NCBI GenBank assembly: GCA_022711755.1
Contig: JAKLEA010000013.1
Coordinates: forward strand, 105,615 to 169,614
Origin: Planctomycetota bacterium
GTDB lineage: Bacteria > Planctomycetota > Brocadiia > SM23-32 > JAKLEA01
DNA: 64,000 bases
Direction of reading: 5' to 3'
The notes beneath the pieces were generated by a model. The model was not told the DNA's origin, ran no database searches, and worked only from the letters and a program-made list of their open reading frames with translations. The number at the start of each line of letters is the position of its first letter. Position 1 is the stretch's first letter. The translations under genes and the position numbers were made by a program. Of the stretch, positions 1 through 9,839 are shown piece after piece.

Positions 1-2
1 CC

Positions 3-596
3 GCGGCGTCCGCATTGCCCATTGAAGACGCCATTGATGCTTCGCTGCGGGGGGGGATTCGCGCGGTTCAGTTGCGGGAGAAAAACCTCGACGGCAAGTC
101 TCTGCTGGAGCTGGCACATCGCGCAAGGGGGATGACGAAAGAGCGAGGCGCGTCGCTGATTATCAATTCAAGGATTGACGTAGCAATGGCCGTCGGAGCG
201 GACGGGGTTCACCTCGGCGCGCGGTCCATAAGCATCGTGGACGCGCGAAGAATCGTGGGGTCTGAAATATTGATAGGCTATTCGGCGCATTCGCCGCAGG
301 AGGCGAGGGATGCCGCCGAAGCCGGCGCGGATTACGTTTTCATCAGCCCGATCTATCCGACGCGGAAACCTTATGACGTCAAACCGCTGGGCGCAGCGGC
401 GGTGAAGGAGACGGCGCGGCTTGCGAGGATACCCGTTTATGCGCTCGGTGGGGTGAACGAGAGCAACGCCGCAGAGGTCATGGCCGCCGGGGCGACGGGC
501 GTCGCCGTGATTTCGGCTATCCTGTCGTCCGATGATCCTGAAAGCGCGTCGAGAGAACTTCTCCGCGCAATTCGCGCCGCGCATCGCCGATCCTGA
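3..596 (+). CDS. thiE: Thiamine-phosphate synthase, 5' end cut by window
   Basis: ThiE joins hydroxymethylpyrimidine diphosphate to the thiazole phosphate to make thiamine phosphate in the cytoplasm. The frame is open from base 3, so the first 20 or so residues lie outside the window; the TTG at 15 is not needed as a start. Visible TIM-barrel landmarks are VQLREKNL near the N-terminus (diphosphate and Mg binding), GADGVHLG, GYSAHS, ADYVFISPIYPTRKP and YALGGVN. The end of the protein is complete, with stop at 594-596. thiS and thiG lie 9 kb downstream on the same strand, so thiamine genes are loosely grouped here but not in one operon. Confidence 0.93.
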   Translation, partial: AASALPIEDAIDASLRGGIRAVQLREKNLDGKSLLELAHRARGMTKERGASLIINSRIDVAMAVGADGVHLGARSISIVDARRIVGSEILIGYSAHSPQEARDAAEAGADYVFISPIYPTRKPYDVKPLGAAAVKETARLARIPVYALGGVNESNAAEVMAAGATGVAVISAILSSDDPESASRELLRAIRAAHRRS

Positions 597-638
597 AGAT
601 ACCCCCGATCTTCTTTCGTCGTCGGATGAGAATCGCCG

Positions 639-1886
639 TTATTCCGCGAAACACTTCATCAGCTCGTCGGCAAACAGGGCGTGGCCGCGGTCGTCCGGAT
701 GGTTTATCCCATTCTGAAGCAGAGTGATATAAGGTATTCCTTCCTTCCAGAGATGTTCCCACCGGGCCGAGGCGTCGGCCAGCGCAATCCCGCGTTTCTG
801 CGCGAAATCTCTCACGCCGAGGACGTATTTGCGATTCTCCGGTTGGCGCAGGTCGGCGAATCCCATCCATGACGGCATCGTGAAGTGCGGCGTGATGAGG
901 ATCAATTCCGAACCGAAGGGCTTGAGCCGCTCCTTCACGTCGGAGTAGGTGGATTCGACCTGTTCCGGAGTAAGCCACGCATCGTTAACGAACTCGATGG
1001 TCACGAGGTCGGGCTTCTCGTTCATGACCTTCTGCCAGTCGCACATCTCGCGCCATTCCTTCGGCACTTTGAGCGCGTCGGGGTAGAGCCATTGGTGGGA
1101 GCTTGATCCGCCGACCGCGACCACGACGACTTCGATCTTTGCCGAAGGGAATCGTTCTTTCAACCGTCTGGCGAAGACGGACGTGTAGCGGGTTTCGACC
1201 GAGCTTGTGTCGCCGCCGCACGTAACGCTGTCCCCCCAGCAGACGATCTTGACCGGTTCGCCCGCGTGGATTTTCGCCAGTGTCTTCGGGATTCGTCCGG
1301 GCGTAGTGCCGGTTATGGCCTGCTCCGCTGTCTCGATCACGGGGTAGACCTCGCAACCTTTTCCGTCGCTGTGATAGGGGATGAAGACGTTGGCGATGCG
1401 CTTCTCGCCGGGCTGGAGCGCCGGCGGTTCGGGGGCGCTCAGGTGGCTCTTTCCCTTGCGGACTGTCTCCTTGCCGTCCGCCGTCCTCACAATCGAATCC
1501 AATCTTAGCAGAGAGAACTTGTAGTCCGCGCTGACGGCGTCCTGAGTCGTGACGCTGGCTTTCGGTCCGATGCCCACGGAACCCCATGTCGGCTCAAGCA
1601 GATAGTCTTCACCGATTTTCAGAACGGTCTGGCCGTGGCGGACGACGACGCTTTCCGGGAGGATTGCGCCGGGGGCGGGGGTTCCCGCGCCGGGGGCGAT
1701 TGTCTGCAAGTGCAGGAGTTTCGTCCCGCTGTGCCACGCTTCGGGTTTTTCGGGGGCGAGTTTGAGTTCCTCTCCGGCGATGCTGACGATCTCGGCGGGG
1801 TCAACGTCTCTTGTCTCCGCCGCCGCGCCGTTGGTCAAAAGGCAGGCGAGCGCGCAGGCGACTGAAATTCCAAGTCTGGCGTCCAT
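639..1886 (-). CDS. Secreted SGNH/GDSL-family hydrolase
   Basis: Predicted exported esterase or lipase-like hydrolase of 415 residues. The N-terminus from the second ATG (1886) is a clean signal peptide: a charged start, the hydrophobic stretch ISVACALACLL, and an AAA cleavage region. That ATG has GGAG eight bases upstream, so I prefer it to the ATG at 1901. The C-terminal half carries the SGNH fold: CWGDSVTCGGD holds the nucleophile Ser, VAVGGSSSHQW the oxyanion Gly block, EFVNDAW the Asn block, and NHPDDRGH the terminal Asp/His. The N-terminal 190 residues look like a beta-rich accessory domain. The substrate cannot be told from sequence; cell-wall or polysaccharide acetyl groups are common targets of this superfamily. 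It is convergent with thiE. Confidence 0.85.
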   Translation of the reverse strand: MDARLGISVACALACLLTNGAAAETRDVDPAEIVSIAGEELKLAPEKPEAWHSGTKLLHLQTIAPGAGTPAPGAILPESVVVRHGQTVLKIGEDYLLEPTWGSVGIGPKASVTTQDAVSADYKFSLLRLDSIVRTADGKETVRKGKSHLSAPEPPALQPGEKRIANVFIPYHSDGKGCEVYPVIETAEQAITGTTPGRIPKTLAKIHAGEPVKIVCWGDSVTCGGDTSSVETRYTSVFARRLKERFPSAKIEVVVVAVGGSSSHQWLYPDALKVPKEWREMCDWQKVMNEKPDLVTIEFVNDAWLTPEQVESTYSDVKERLKPFGSELILITPHFTMPSWMGFADLRQPENRKYVLGVRDFAQKRGIALADASARWEHLWKEGIPYITLLQNGINHPDDRGHALFADELMKCFAE

Positions 1887-2111
1887 GGTTCGTGTCTCCA
1901 TAATTCAGCACAGCGGGAAGTTTTCGGAAGACTCCTGCTTGGCAGGGATGAACATCATCGTCACACTGAAAAACATCGAACGAATCAAGTCCATAGTTTT
2001 TATTGTACAATTGGGGACATGAAATGCCAGCAATCTCGTAGGCCTGAATTTGACAGATGGCTTTCTGCACACATCAAAGGATGCGCTTGATATGAAAAAC
2101 ATTCTGAATCA

Positions 2112-3440
2112 TTACACGGGGCTTGTATTCGTCAACTTGCCATAAATCGCCACCGGCGTCGTTTCCTCAATCCGGACGCTGACTAACTTTCCCTCCAGCC
2201 CGGCTTCGCCCTGGAAGATGACGATTTCGTTCCGTCTCGTGCGTCCGGTCAGCATCTCAGGTTTCTTGCGGGTCGGGCCTTCGGCCAGGACTTCGACCTC
2301 ACGCCCGATCATAGCCTTGTGGTTCTCCAAGGCAATGCGTTCCTGCTCCTTAAGCAGGCGCTGATGCCGCTCGACGATGACGTCCTCCGGAAGTTGATCC
2401 GGCATCTTCTCCGCGCGGGTTCCCGGGCGGGTCGAATACTTGAAGAGAAAGCACTGCTGGAATCGGACTTCTCGCAGAAGCGACATGCTCTGCTCGAAAT
2501 CCTCGTTGCTCTCACCGGGGAAACCGACGATGAAATCGCCGGCAAGCGCGATATCCGGTACCGCATCGCGGAGCCGCCCGACAAGCTCCAGGTAATATTC
2601 GCGCGTGTAACCCCTATTCATGAGTTTAAGAATCCGGTCGCTGCCGCTCTGCGGGGGCATGTGCAGGTGTTCGCAGACCTTGTCCAGCCGGGCGATGGCC
2701 TGCGGGATGCGCGGGCCGAGGTCTTTCGGGTGGGACGTTATGAACCGCAGCCGCAGCAGTCCGGGGATGGCGTTGACGTCTTCCAGAAGGTCGGCGAGGC
2801 TGTAATCTCCGGGCAGGTCGCGTCCGTAGGAGTCTATGTTCTGCCCCAGCAGTGTGATTTCAACCGCGCCGTCTGCGACGAGCGCCTCGATCTCGCGGAT
2901 GACCTCGCGCGGCTGGCGGCTGACCTGCGGCCCGCGAAGAGAGGGCACGACGCAGTAGGCGCACCAGTTGTCGCACCCGCGCATCGCGCAGACGTACGCG
3001 CTGTGGCGGGAGGGCCTTTGCGACGGCTCCCGGTCGGGGCCGTTTTCGGGAAATTCCTCGTCGAGGCGGATGACCGGCCCGCCGGTCCGGGTTGCTTCAG
3101 CCACAATCCCTGCGATCAATGGAAATGCCCGTGTTCCGCACACGATGCGAACGTGGGGAAATCGTTCGGTCAGTTCCGCGCCCATGCGCTGCGCCATGCA
3201 GCCCATGACGCCCACGATCACATCGGGCCGCTTGCGGCAGAAGGCGCGAAGGTTTCCAATATGGCTCAGCGCGCGCGTCTCGGCGTGATCTCGCACGGAG
3301 CACGTCACGAAAAGGATCAGGTCGGCTTCCTCGATGCGATTGACGAATTCGAAGCCGGCCGAGACCAGCGAGGCTCGAACAAGCTCGGAGTCCAGCTTGT
3401 TCATCTGGCATCCGAAGGTTTCAATATGCGCTTTCGGCAT
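2112..3440 (-). CDS. miaB: tRNA-2-methylthio-N6-isopentenyladenosine synthase
   Basis: MiaB is a radical-SAM methylthiotransferase that adds a 2-methylthio group to i6A37 of tRNAs reading UNN codons. The 442-residue protein has the full family layout. An N-terminal UPF0004 domain carries three cluster cysteines (C11 in ETFGCQMNKLDS, C47, C81). The radical-SAM CxxxCxxC (C156, C160, C163 in GCDNWCAYC) follows, and a C-terminal TRAM domain of about 65 residues ends the protein. It starts 54 bp after the zinc-ribbon gene on the same strand and is probably co-transcribed with it. The long plus-strand open frame opposite is a shadow. Confidence 0.95.
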   Translation of the reverse strand: MPKAHIETFGCQMNKLDSELVRASLVSAGFEFVNRIEEADLILFVTCSVRDHAETRALSHIGNLRAFCRKRPDVIVGVMGCMAQRMGAELTERFPHVRIVCGTRAFPLIAGIVAEATRTGGPVIRLDEEFPENGPDREPSQRPSRHSAYVCAMRGCDNWCAYCVVPSLRGPQVSRQPREVIREIEALVADGAVEITLLGQNIDSYGRDLPGDYSLADLLEDVNAIPGLLRLRFITSHPKDLGPRIPQAIARLDKVCEHLHMPPQSGSDRILKLMNRGYTREYYLELVGRLRDAVPDIALAGDFIVGFPGESNEDFEQSMSLLREVRFQQCFLFKYSTRPGTRAEKMPDQLPEDVIVERHQRLLKEQERIALENHKAMIGREVEVLAEGPTRKKPEMLTGRTRRNEIVIFQGEAGLEGKLVSVRIEETTPVAIYGKLTNTSPV

Positions 3441-3494
3441 GGCGTAAGCGTGACTTGTGGACGATGTCGGAGCGGGAGGGATCGCTTGAATCCG

Positions 3495-4244
3495 CTATTC
3501 CTCTTCGCTTTCTTCGAGATACTGGATACGTCCGCAGGAGGAGCAGAAAACGAGCGTGTCGCCGCGCATCAGCACGTTCACCTGCTGGAGCGTGACTTTG
3601 GTATTACAACCGCGGCAGATGAAGTGCATGGGCGATTTAGGCCCGACATCCTGCTTGCGGCTGACGGGAACAAGCGCCTTGGCCCCGTGGTGGCTGCTAA
3701 GCCGCTCGAACTGCTTGATGGCGTCGTGGCTTACTTTGGCCTTCTGATGCTCGCATCTGGACTTCTGAGCCTCGATCTGCGCGTCAAGCTCTTGTTTGAT
3801 GCCCTCGGTGTGCTTCCGGATTTCTCCAATATTCGTTTCAGCGGCCTTGATCTCCTCTTTTATTGATTTGATCTCCGCCTGCGTCATTTCGACATTTGTC
3901 ATGGCGACGAGAATTTCGTCCTCGATCTTTGACTTGTCGGCGTTATGGCCGCGGATTTCGGTGCAGACGGCGTCGTATTCAGCCTGCTTTCGGATCGTGT
4001 TGAGTTTGGCCTTTAGTTGTGCGATCTTGGACTCGATGGAAGCCAGTTCGGAGTCGCGTCCGCCGGTTGCTGCCTGTTCCTTCTTGAGTTGTTGTTGTTT
4101 TTCTTCGAGTCTTTTCTTCGCCATGTCGAGGATCTGCTGCGCTGCCTGTTCCTCCTCTGCGCAGCCCTGTCGCTCGGCCATCAGGTCCTGAAGTTTGAGG
4201 ACAAGGTTCTGGTAATCAATGAGAGGTTTGAGTTTTTCGTTCAT
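3495..4244 (-). CDS. C4-type zinc-ribbon coiled-coil protein
   Basis: A 249-residue protein with an N-terminal two-thirds of heptad-rich coiled coil, rich in K, E, Q and A, and a C-terminal zinc ribbon. The zinc ribbon is formed by FICRGCNTKV and VFCSSCGRI. This matches the widespread C4-type zinc-ribbon domain family (zf-RING_7), whose members are thought to act as nucleic-acid or secretion-associated adaptors; the exact role is unsettled. I chose the ATG at 4244 because it follows a GGGA-type ribosome site and because the longer open frame to 4370 runs back through the hairpins behind rpoD. It sits between rpoD and miaB. Confidence 0.85.
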   Translation of the reverse strand: MNEKLKPLIDYQNLVLKLQDLMAERQGCAEEEQAAQQILDMAKKRLEEKQQQLKKEQAATGGRDSELASIESKIAQLKAKLNTIRKQAEYDAVCTEIRGHNADKSKIEDEILVAMTNVEMTQAEIKSIKEEIKAAETNIGEIRKHTEGIKQELDAQIEAQKSRCEHQKAKVSHDAIKQFERLSSHHGAKALVPVSRKQDVGPKSPMHFICRGCNTKVTLQQVNVLMRGDTLVFCSSCGRIQYLEESEEE

Positions 4245-4271
4245 CTTATTCCCTGCAATGCGCGTTAAATG

Positions 4272-4302
4272 AAAAAAGCCCGGAAGGTTTGAACCTGCCG
4301 GG
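4272..4302 (-). terminator. Rho-independent terminator after rpoD
   Basis: Read on the minus strand, the stem CCCGG-c-AGGTT pairs with AACCT-t-CCGGG around a 2-base loop and is followed by six U residues. It lies 130 bp downstream of the rpoD stop and should end the dnaG-rpoD transcript. The zinc-ribbon gene begins 28 bp further on, so it needs readthrough or its own promoter. Confidence 0.85.
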
Positions 4303-4357
4303 CCGCTCCTTCGGGAACGGACTGCGACCAAATGGGCCATGCTCCAGCGCCCGATCT

Positions 4358-4378
4358 GCGGGCAGCCCAACTGCCCGC
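4358..4378 (-). other. Perfect 8-bp hairpin between rpoD and its terminator
   Basis: GCGGGCAG and CTGCCCGC form a perfect stem around a 5-base loop. Together with the terminator, the 187 bp between rpoD and the zinc-ribbon gene are highly structured. This could be a 3'-UTR processing site or a small RNA. I do not recognise an RNA family. Confidence 0.5.
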
Positions 4379-4431
4379 GCCAACGGACGGTCTTTTCAAC
4401 CCGCTTGCGTCTGACGGCGTGGAACGCGGAA

Positions 4432-6243
4432 TCACGCTTCTGTTTCCTCCAATTCCAGGAAACCTTCCAGCTTTCTACTTCTGACGGGGTGCTGAAGCTT
4501 GCGCACGGCCTTGGCTTCGATCTGACGCACGCGCTCGCGCGTCACCTGGAAGCGCTTCCCGACTTCTTCAAGGGTATAAGTATAACCATCGCCAAGCCCG
4601 TAGCGAAGCTTTATTATTTCTCTTTCCCTGTAGGTCAGGGTATTGAGCACGTCTTCAATCTTGTCCTTCAGCATTCCCTTGGTGGCGAAGTTGACGGGGC
4701 TTTCGGCGGTCTCGTCCTCGATGAAGTCGCCGAAGAAGCTGTCATCGCTGTCGCCGACCGGGCGATCCAGGGAGATCGGGTGACGGTAAATCTTGAGGAC
4801 TCGACGGGTTTCCGCGACGCTGAGCCTTGCGCGCTTTGAAATCTCCTCGACGGTCGGCTCCCGGCCCAGTTCCTGGACGAGACGCTTGGTCACGTTGCGG
4901 ATCTTGCTCATCGTCTCGATCATGTGGACCGGTATGCGGATTGTCCGCGCCTGATCCGCGATTGAGCGGGTGATGGCCTGGCGTATCCACCACGTGGCGT
5001 AGGTGCTGAACTTGTAGCCGCGCTTATATTCATACTTGTCCACGGCGCGCATCAGCCCCGTGTTGCCCTCCTGAATGAGGTCCAGGAAGCTCAGGCCGCG
5101 GTTGCGATATTTCTTGGCTATGCTGACCACAAGCCGCAGGTTGCCGCCGGAGAGGTTGCGCTTGGCTTCCTCGTAGTCGGCGCAGACCTGTTTGATCAGT
5201 TCCACGTTGGCTATGAAGGACGTGGCCGGCTCCTGAACTGAGGCTTCCAGCTCCGCAAGCTCAGCGTCAAAGCTTTCTCGCTTTTTCTGGAGCGCCTTGC
5301 GTGTTCCGCATTGCTCGATCCTCTGCATGGCGTCCTTCATCCGCTCGGCGATGGCGACAAGCTGCTCCATGATTGGCTGAACCTTCTTTGTGCGAAGGTT
5401 CAACTCATCAAGAAGCACGCGCGCTTTGCGGCGCCTTGCGTGCACGCGGCGCATGAGGAGCGCCTTTTCCCGCACAGGAGTTCTGGCGCGGCAGATATGC
5501 TCCCAGTCGTCCACGTTGCGCTGGAGCACGTTCCTGACTGTGTCGAGGTTCTGCGGGAGCCGGTAGACGATGTCCTCTTTGCTCATCTCGGTCGTCCCGC
5601 CTTCGCTCATGATGGTTCGATCGAAGGGGGCCTCGCCTGCGGCGACCTCTGTCAGGATATTGACGAATTCGCGCAGCGAAATGTCATTCTCCATGACCAG
5701 GCGGCGGAAGCACTTTCTGGACATCTCAATACGCTTGGCCAGGGATATCTCCTCATCTCGGCTCAGGAGCGGAATTTCGCCCATCTGCGTGAGATACATT
5801 CGCACCGGATCGTCAATGCGCTCATGAGCAGCTTCATCGCTTATGTTTATCCTCTTGGCCTTTTCCTCATCGTCTTCGTCGTCATCCGCTTCTTCCGGTC
5901 CCGTTTCATGCTGTTGCTGTTGCTGCTCTTCCTCCTCTTCCTCCTCCTCGACTTCCTCGGCTCCCTCCCCCCCGGTCAAGGCTCTCTGCTCGGCTTCTTC
6001 CTCGTCAATGAGGTCAACGCCCATCTCGTCCAGTGTCATGAGGATTTCGTCAATCTTCTCAGGCGAGACGGAGCTGTCCGGAAGGGCGTTGTTGAGCTCC
6101 TCGTAGGTCAGGAAGCCCCGGTCTTTTCCCCTGTCAAAAAGGGACTGTATTTCCGGGTCGCGCAGGAGGTCCTCAGCTCCTTGCGCAGCGGCTTTTGCCT
6201 GTTTCAAAGCTTCTTTTTCAGTATCTTTCTGCTTCTTTGTCAT
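4432..6243 (-). CDS. rpoD: RNA polymerase primary sigma factor (sigma-70)
   Basis: The vegetative sigma factor, 603 residues. Region 1.2 is [19 protein letters not shown]. Regions 2.1-2.4 run through [37 protein letters not shown] and [15 protein letters not shown]. Region 3 begins at [13 protein letters not shown]. Region 4.2 includes [19 protein letters not shown], the -35 recognition helix. A non-conserved acidic segment around residues 95-130 (a run of Glu, then Gln, then Asp/Glu) separates region 1.1 from 1.2. It lies 69 bp downstream of dnaG, the classical macromolecular-synthesis operon order without rpsU. Confidence 0.97.
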   Translation of the reverse strand: MTKKQKDTEKEALKQAKAAAQGAEDLLRDPEIQSLFDRGKDRGFLTYEELNNALPDSSVSPEKIDEILMTLDEMGVDLIDEEEAEQRALTGGEGAEEVEEEEEEEEQQQQQHETGPEEADDDEDDEEKAKRINISDEAAHERIDDPVRMYLTQMGEIPLLSRDEEISLAKRIEMSRKCFRRLVMENDISLREFVNILTEVAAGEAPFDRTIMSEGGTTEMSKEDIVYRLPQNLDTVRNVLQRNVDDWEHICRARTPVREKALLMRRVHARRRKARVLLDELNLRTKKVQPIMEQLVAIAERMKDAMQRIEQCGTRKALQKKRESFDAELAELEASVQEPATSFIANVELIKQVCADYEEAKRNLSGGNLRLVVSIAKKYRNRGLSFLDLIQEGNTGLMRAVDKYEYKRGYKFSTYATWWIRQAITRSIADQARTIRIPVHMIETMSKIRNVTKRLVQELGREPTVEEISKRARLSVAETRRVLKIYRHPISLDRPVGDSDDSFFGDFIEDETAESPVNFATKGMLKDKIEDVLNTLTYREREIIKLRYGLGDGYTYTLEEVGKRFQVTRERVRQIEAKAVRKLQHPVRSRKLEGFLELEETEA

Positions 6244-6312
6244 GCTTTCTCGCTTTGTTTGTGGTTGCTCTGGCCGGCCCTGAGGACCGGATTGATCTTT
6301 GTCCGGATCTGC

Positions 6313-8160
6313 CTATTGTTCTTCGTCTTCCCGTGGTTTCTCAGCAAATCGGGCGCTGCCGCGCCTGCTGCCGCCGAAACGCTTTGCGGCGGACTGGTTT
6401 GATTGCTGCCTCTGATGGTAAAGCCTGATCAGTCGGGCCTCTTCGTCTTCCGTGCGGGGGTTGGGAGTAGTCAACAGCATTTTTGCGCCGCGTGTTTCCT
6501 GTTGCGCTTTTTCGTAACGCCAGTATCCGAAGTATTCTTCCAGCCGTTTGCGCGGGGAGGAAGTGTTTCGACATTCCCTTTCAAGCGCGGCGGCAAGAAT
6601 CCGTGAGGCATCTTGATCAACCCAGAAGTTTGAAAGGTCTGCTGAAGTGACTGCGCCTCTCCCTTCGTATATCTCAACCATCCGACGGGCGATGTCGCGT
6701 TTGACTGAGCTATGGAAACGATCGGGGAAGATTTCAGAAGCTTCGGAGATCAGTTCGTTGTGCGTTAGAAGCAGCCCGATGAGTTCCGTCTCCGCAAGAT
6801 CGCGTCCGGTTAATTCTTCGCCTCCGGTTTCTGATGCTTCGTTTGTCGCTGCCCCGCCGATTCGTCTTGTCTGGCGCTTGGCCAGACGTTGTGAAGCTGC
6901 GCGCTGGTCAACTCCCATCTTCTCGCAGAGCAGACGCAGCAACTCCTGCTGCCGCAACGTATCTTCTTGGGACAGAAGGAGTTCCGACATCTGATCGAAC
7001 GCGCTCATTCGTCCGGCCAGGGTGGTCATGTCGAATCTCTTACACGTCTGTCTGACTTGGAAATCAAGTATCTCCTCCGCCGTGTTAATCTGCCTGAGAA
7101 ATTCCTCGGGGCCTCGTTCGCAGAGGAAGTCGCACGGGTCCATGTCCCCGGTAAGAACGCACACTTTTACGGGGAAGTCCTCCCGGAGGAAAACCTCGGC
7201 GCTGCGTTCGGATGCGTGAATACCCGCTTCGTCGCTGTCGAAAACCAGGATTGCGCTATCAACGTAGCGGCGCAGAACCCGGATGTGATCCTGAGTCAGA
7301 GCGGTTCCAAGCGTGGCTACGGCCCAATCAATGCCCATCTGATGGGCCATGATCACGTCCGTGTAACCCTCCATTATTATCGCCTGTCCCTTGGCGCGAA
7401 TGGATTCCAGTCCTTCGCTCAGTCCGTAAAGGTTCCGGCGTTTCGAGAAGAAGGTTGTTTCGGGGGAATTCAGATATTTCGGCTGGTCGTCCCCCATGGT
7501 GCGCGCGCCGAAGCCGACAACCGATCCATGCACATCCTTTATCGGGAACATGACGCGGTTGCGGAATCTGTCGTAATGCCCTGTACCTTCACGGTTTCTG
7601 ATCGCAAGACCGGCCTCCTCAAGCGCCATCGAATGGAAGCCGGCGGCGCCGGCGTGGCGCAAAAGCGCATCCCAGGATTCAAGGCTGTAACCCAGATGAA
7701 AGCGTCTTATGGAGTCGTCCCCGAGATTACGTCCTCGAAGGTAATTGTATCCTGTTATGCCAACGTCCTTGTCTCTGAGCAGGCCGCAGTAAAAGTCCCG
7801 CGCAAGTTCCAGAAGTTTGCGCAGACGGGCTGTTTTGTCTCTTGATTCCTTTGAAATCTCTGTTTCAGGCAGGGAGATGCCGGTCCGCGTGGCCAGAATT
7901 CTGACCGCTTCAGGGAACTCCGCGCGCTGGGTTTTCATGATGAAACGGAAGGAATCGCCGGATTCGCCACACCCGAAGCAGTGGTAGAACTGACGTTCCG
8001 GATGGACGGCAAAGGAGGGGGTTTTCTCGTCATGAAATGGGCATAAACCCCAGAATTGGCGACCTTTACGCGAAAGGCGGACCTTTTCCCCGATCAACTG
8101 AACAATGTCAGTCGAAGCTGCAATTTGGGAGATCAGATTCTCCGGATAGTATCGGGCCAA
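6313..8160 (-). CDS. dnaG: DNA primase
   Basis: Synthesises RNA primers for replication. The 615-residue protein starts at TTG 8160, which follows a GGAGGCGGAAG stretch. The N-terminal CHC2-type zinc ribbon is intact (C40, H43, C61, C64 in GLCPFHDEKTPSF and YHCFGCGESGD). The TOPRIM domain shows IIMEGYTDVIMAHQ and VFDSDEAG. The C-terminal part should bind the DnaB helicase and is poorly conserved, as usual. It is the first gene of the dnaG-rpoD operon and is divergent from dprA. Confidence 0.97.
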   Translation of the reverse strand: MARYYPENLISQIAASTDIVQLIGEKVRLSRKGRQFWGLCPFHDEKTPSFAVHPERQFYHCFGCGESGDSFRFIMKTQRAEFPEAVRILATRTGISLPETEISKESRDKTARLRKLLELARDFYCGLLRDKDVGITGYNYLRGRNLGDDSIRRFHLGYSLESWDALLRHAGAAGFHSMALEEAGLAIRNREGTGHYDRFRNRVMFPIKDVHGSVVGFGARTMGDDQPKYLNSPETTFFSKRRNLYGLSEGLESIRAKGQAIIMEGYTDVIMAHQMGIDWAVATLGTALTQDHIRVLRRYVDSAILVFDSDEAGIHASERSAEVFLREDFPVKVCVLTGDMDPCDFLCERGPEEFLRQINTAEEILDFQVRQTCKRFDMTTLAGRMSAFDQMSELLLSQEDTLRQQELLRLLCEKMGVDQRAASQRLAKRQTRRIGGAATNEASETGGEELTGRDLAETELIGLLLTHNELISEASEIFPDRFHSSVKRDIARRMVEIYEGRGAVTSADLSNFWVDQDASRILAAALERECRNTSSPRKRLEEYFGYWRYEKAQQETRGAKMLLTTPNPRTEDEEARLIRLYHQRQQSNQSAAKRFGGSRRGSARFAEKPREDEEQ

Positions 8161-8208
8161 CTGTTCTTCCGCCTCCAGCGACGCCGGGAAATGGAAAATA
8201 ACGGGTTA

Positions 8209-8236
8209 AATATAGTCACCTTTTGCTCTTTGTCAA
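8209..8236 (-). promoter_or_regulatory. Sigma-70 promoter for dnaG-rpoD
   Basis: On the minus strand a perfect -35 TTGACA (8231-8236) is followed after 16 bp by TATATT (8209-8214), about 50 bp upstream of the dnaG start. This is the best canonical promoter in the window. Confidence 0.7.
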
Positions 8237-8361
8237 CCGGAGGAAGGAAAACATCTTCTTTTCACGGATTCCACAGCTTGAATTCGCTATCCGGCAATGC
8301 AAGAATGGCCTCCCTTAAAGCTGCATGAAAATTCATGGCATTTTTCCCAAAGAGATGATTC

Positions 8362-9483
8362 ATGGCTGACGGACAGGATATTTTGGCTCTGCTTCAGATA
8401 GTAATGACGCCGAAGGTTGGGCCTCGCACGGGGAGGGCGCTTATTGAACATTTCGGCTCCGCTGCCGCTGTCCTCAAGGCTTCGCGTCGCGACTTGCAGG
8501 AAATCCAGGGAATAGGCGGCAAGATCGCTGAGAATATTCAACGTCCCTTCCGCGAGGAGGATGCTGAGGCGGAGATGAATCTTGCCAGGGATCATAATGT
8601 GAAACTCATTGCTTTTGATGAGGAAGAATATCCCGATGGAATCAGGAGACTTGGAGACGATGCGCCGCTGATTCTGTATATCAAGGGAAACTTTATCCCG
8701 CAGGATGATCTGGCGATTGCGATTGTCGGCAGCAGGGCGGCGACGCATTACGGGCGCAAGGCGGCAAAGCAGATATCCTTCGGGATTGCTTCGGCGGGTG
8801 TGACGATAATCAGCGGGCTTGCCCGGGGGATTGACGGGGTTGCGCACCAGGCGGCGCTTGACGCCAAAGGCCGGACGATTGCTGTAGTCGGCAACGGTCT
8901 GGCGACTGTCTATCCTGCTGAACACAAAGAACTGGCGGAGAAGATTTCCGCCAATGGGGCGGTCATTTCGGAGCTTCCGATGAAGACCGGTCCTGAGGCG
9001 GGGAATTTCGCCCCGCGCAACCGCCTTATTAGCGCGCTTTCCCACGGGGTGGTGATCGTCGAGGCGGGCTTGAAGAGCGGGACGCTGATGACGGCCAACT
9101 GGGCGCTTGAGCAGGGCAAGGAGGTCTTTGCCGTGCCGGGCAACATTGACAGCCCGAACAGCCAGGGAACTCACCGCCTGATAAAGGAGGGCGCGCGTCT
9201 GGTAGAGAACGCCGAGGATGTTCTGCGGTCACTCGGGCCGCTGCCAAGCGCGGTGAGAACGGCTGATGATTCAAGCGTGGCCGATCCGCGGACGCTTTCG
9301 CTGAAGGGGCCCGAGAAGCAGGTTTTCGACGTTCTGGACAGCGTGGGGCAGGGCGTTGACGAACTGATACAGAAGACGGGGTTGACCGCCCCTGTCGTAA
9401 ATAGCGTATTGACGATACTGGTTGTCAAGCGGCTGGCGCAACAGATAGCCGGGCAACGCTACGTCCGCGCCGCGACCGTCTGA
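8362..9483 (+). CDS. dprA: DNA-processing protein DprA
   Basis: DprA loads RecA onto incoming single-stranded DNA during natural transformation and is widespread even in non-competent bacteria. The 373-residue protein has an N-terminal helix-hairpin-helix part ([12 protein letters not shown]). The Rossmann-like core follows, with [36 protein letters not shown] and [21 protein letters not shown]-terminal winged helix from about residue 310 completes it. It is divergent from dnaG; thiS follows 156 bp downstream. Confidence 0.95.
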   Translation: MADGQDILALLQIVMTPKVGPRTGRALIEHFGSAAAVLKASRRDLQEIQGIGGKIAENIQRPFREEDAEAEMNLARDHNVKLIAFDEEEYPDGIRRLGDDAPLILYIKGNFIPQDDLAIAIVGSRAATHYGRKAAKQISFGIASAGVTIISGLARGIDGVAHQAALDAKGRTIAVVGNGLATVYPAEHKELAEKISANGAVISELPMKTGPEAGNFAPRNRLISALSHGVVIVEAGLKSGTLMTANWALEQGKEVFAVPGNIDSPNSQGTHRLIKEGARLVENAEDVLRSLGPLPSAVRTADDSSVADPRTLSLKGPEKQVFDVLDSVGQGVDELIQKTGLTAPVVNSVLTILVVKRLAQQIAGQRYVRAATV

Positions 9484-9638
9484 TGATAAGGTTTTTTGGG
9501 GCGAGAAGGCGGACTGATATAATGCAAACGATTGATTTCTTCCGCCGGAATCGTAGTATGTTCCGCGCTGGAGCCGGGCGATTGCGCGTCGGCAGGGCGG
9601 AATGGCGGCGCATCAGCGGACCCGGAGGTAAAGAACAG

Positions 9639-9839
9639 ATGCGCGTGACAGTGAATGGAGACGCAAGAGACGTCGCTGAAGGGCTGACCATAAGGGCTTT
9701 GCTCGATCTGCTGGACATGCCCAGGGAGGGCGTGGCGGTCGAGCGCAACCGCGAGATAGTCCCGAAAGCCGAGCATTCGGCCACGGTTCTGAAATCAGGG
9801 GACGAACTGGAGATTGTGACCTTCGTTGGCGGAGGATGA
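9639..9839 (+). CDS. thiS: Sulfur-carrier protein ThiS
   Basis: A 66-residue ubiquitin-like sulfur carrier. The start ATG at 9639 is preceded by GGAGG at 9623-9627; the open frame extends further upstream but that part has no family similarity. The beta-grasp begins [11 protein letters not shown] and the protein ends in the required Gly-Gly, here FVGGG. The C-terminal glycine is adenylated and thiocarboxylated and feeds sulfur to ThiG. The stop overlaps the thiG start by 4 bp. Confidence 0.95.
   Translation: MRVTVNGDARDVAEGLTIRALLDLLDMPREGVAVERNREIVPKAEHSATVLKSGDELEIVTFVGGG

Noticed and set aside
2319..3866. 515-residue plus-strand open frame
   Set aside because: Antisense to miaB and the zinc-ribbon gene, which have full family motifs. 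It is a GC-rich shadow frame.
4245..4431. RNase P RNA beside the zinc-ribbon gene, as in Actinobacteria
   Set aside because: Conserved RNase P core sequences are absent and the stretch is too short. Only a hairpin and a terminator are seen.
5311..6402. 363-residue plus-strand open frame opposite rpoD
   Set aside because: Shadow of rpoD; its Leu/Phe runs are the complement of the acidic tract.
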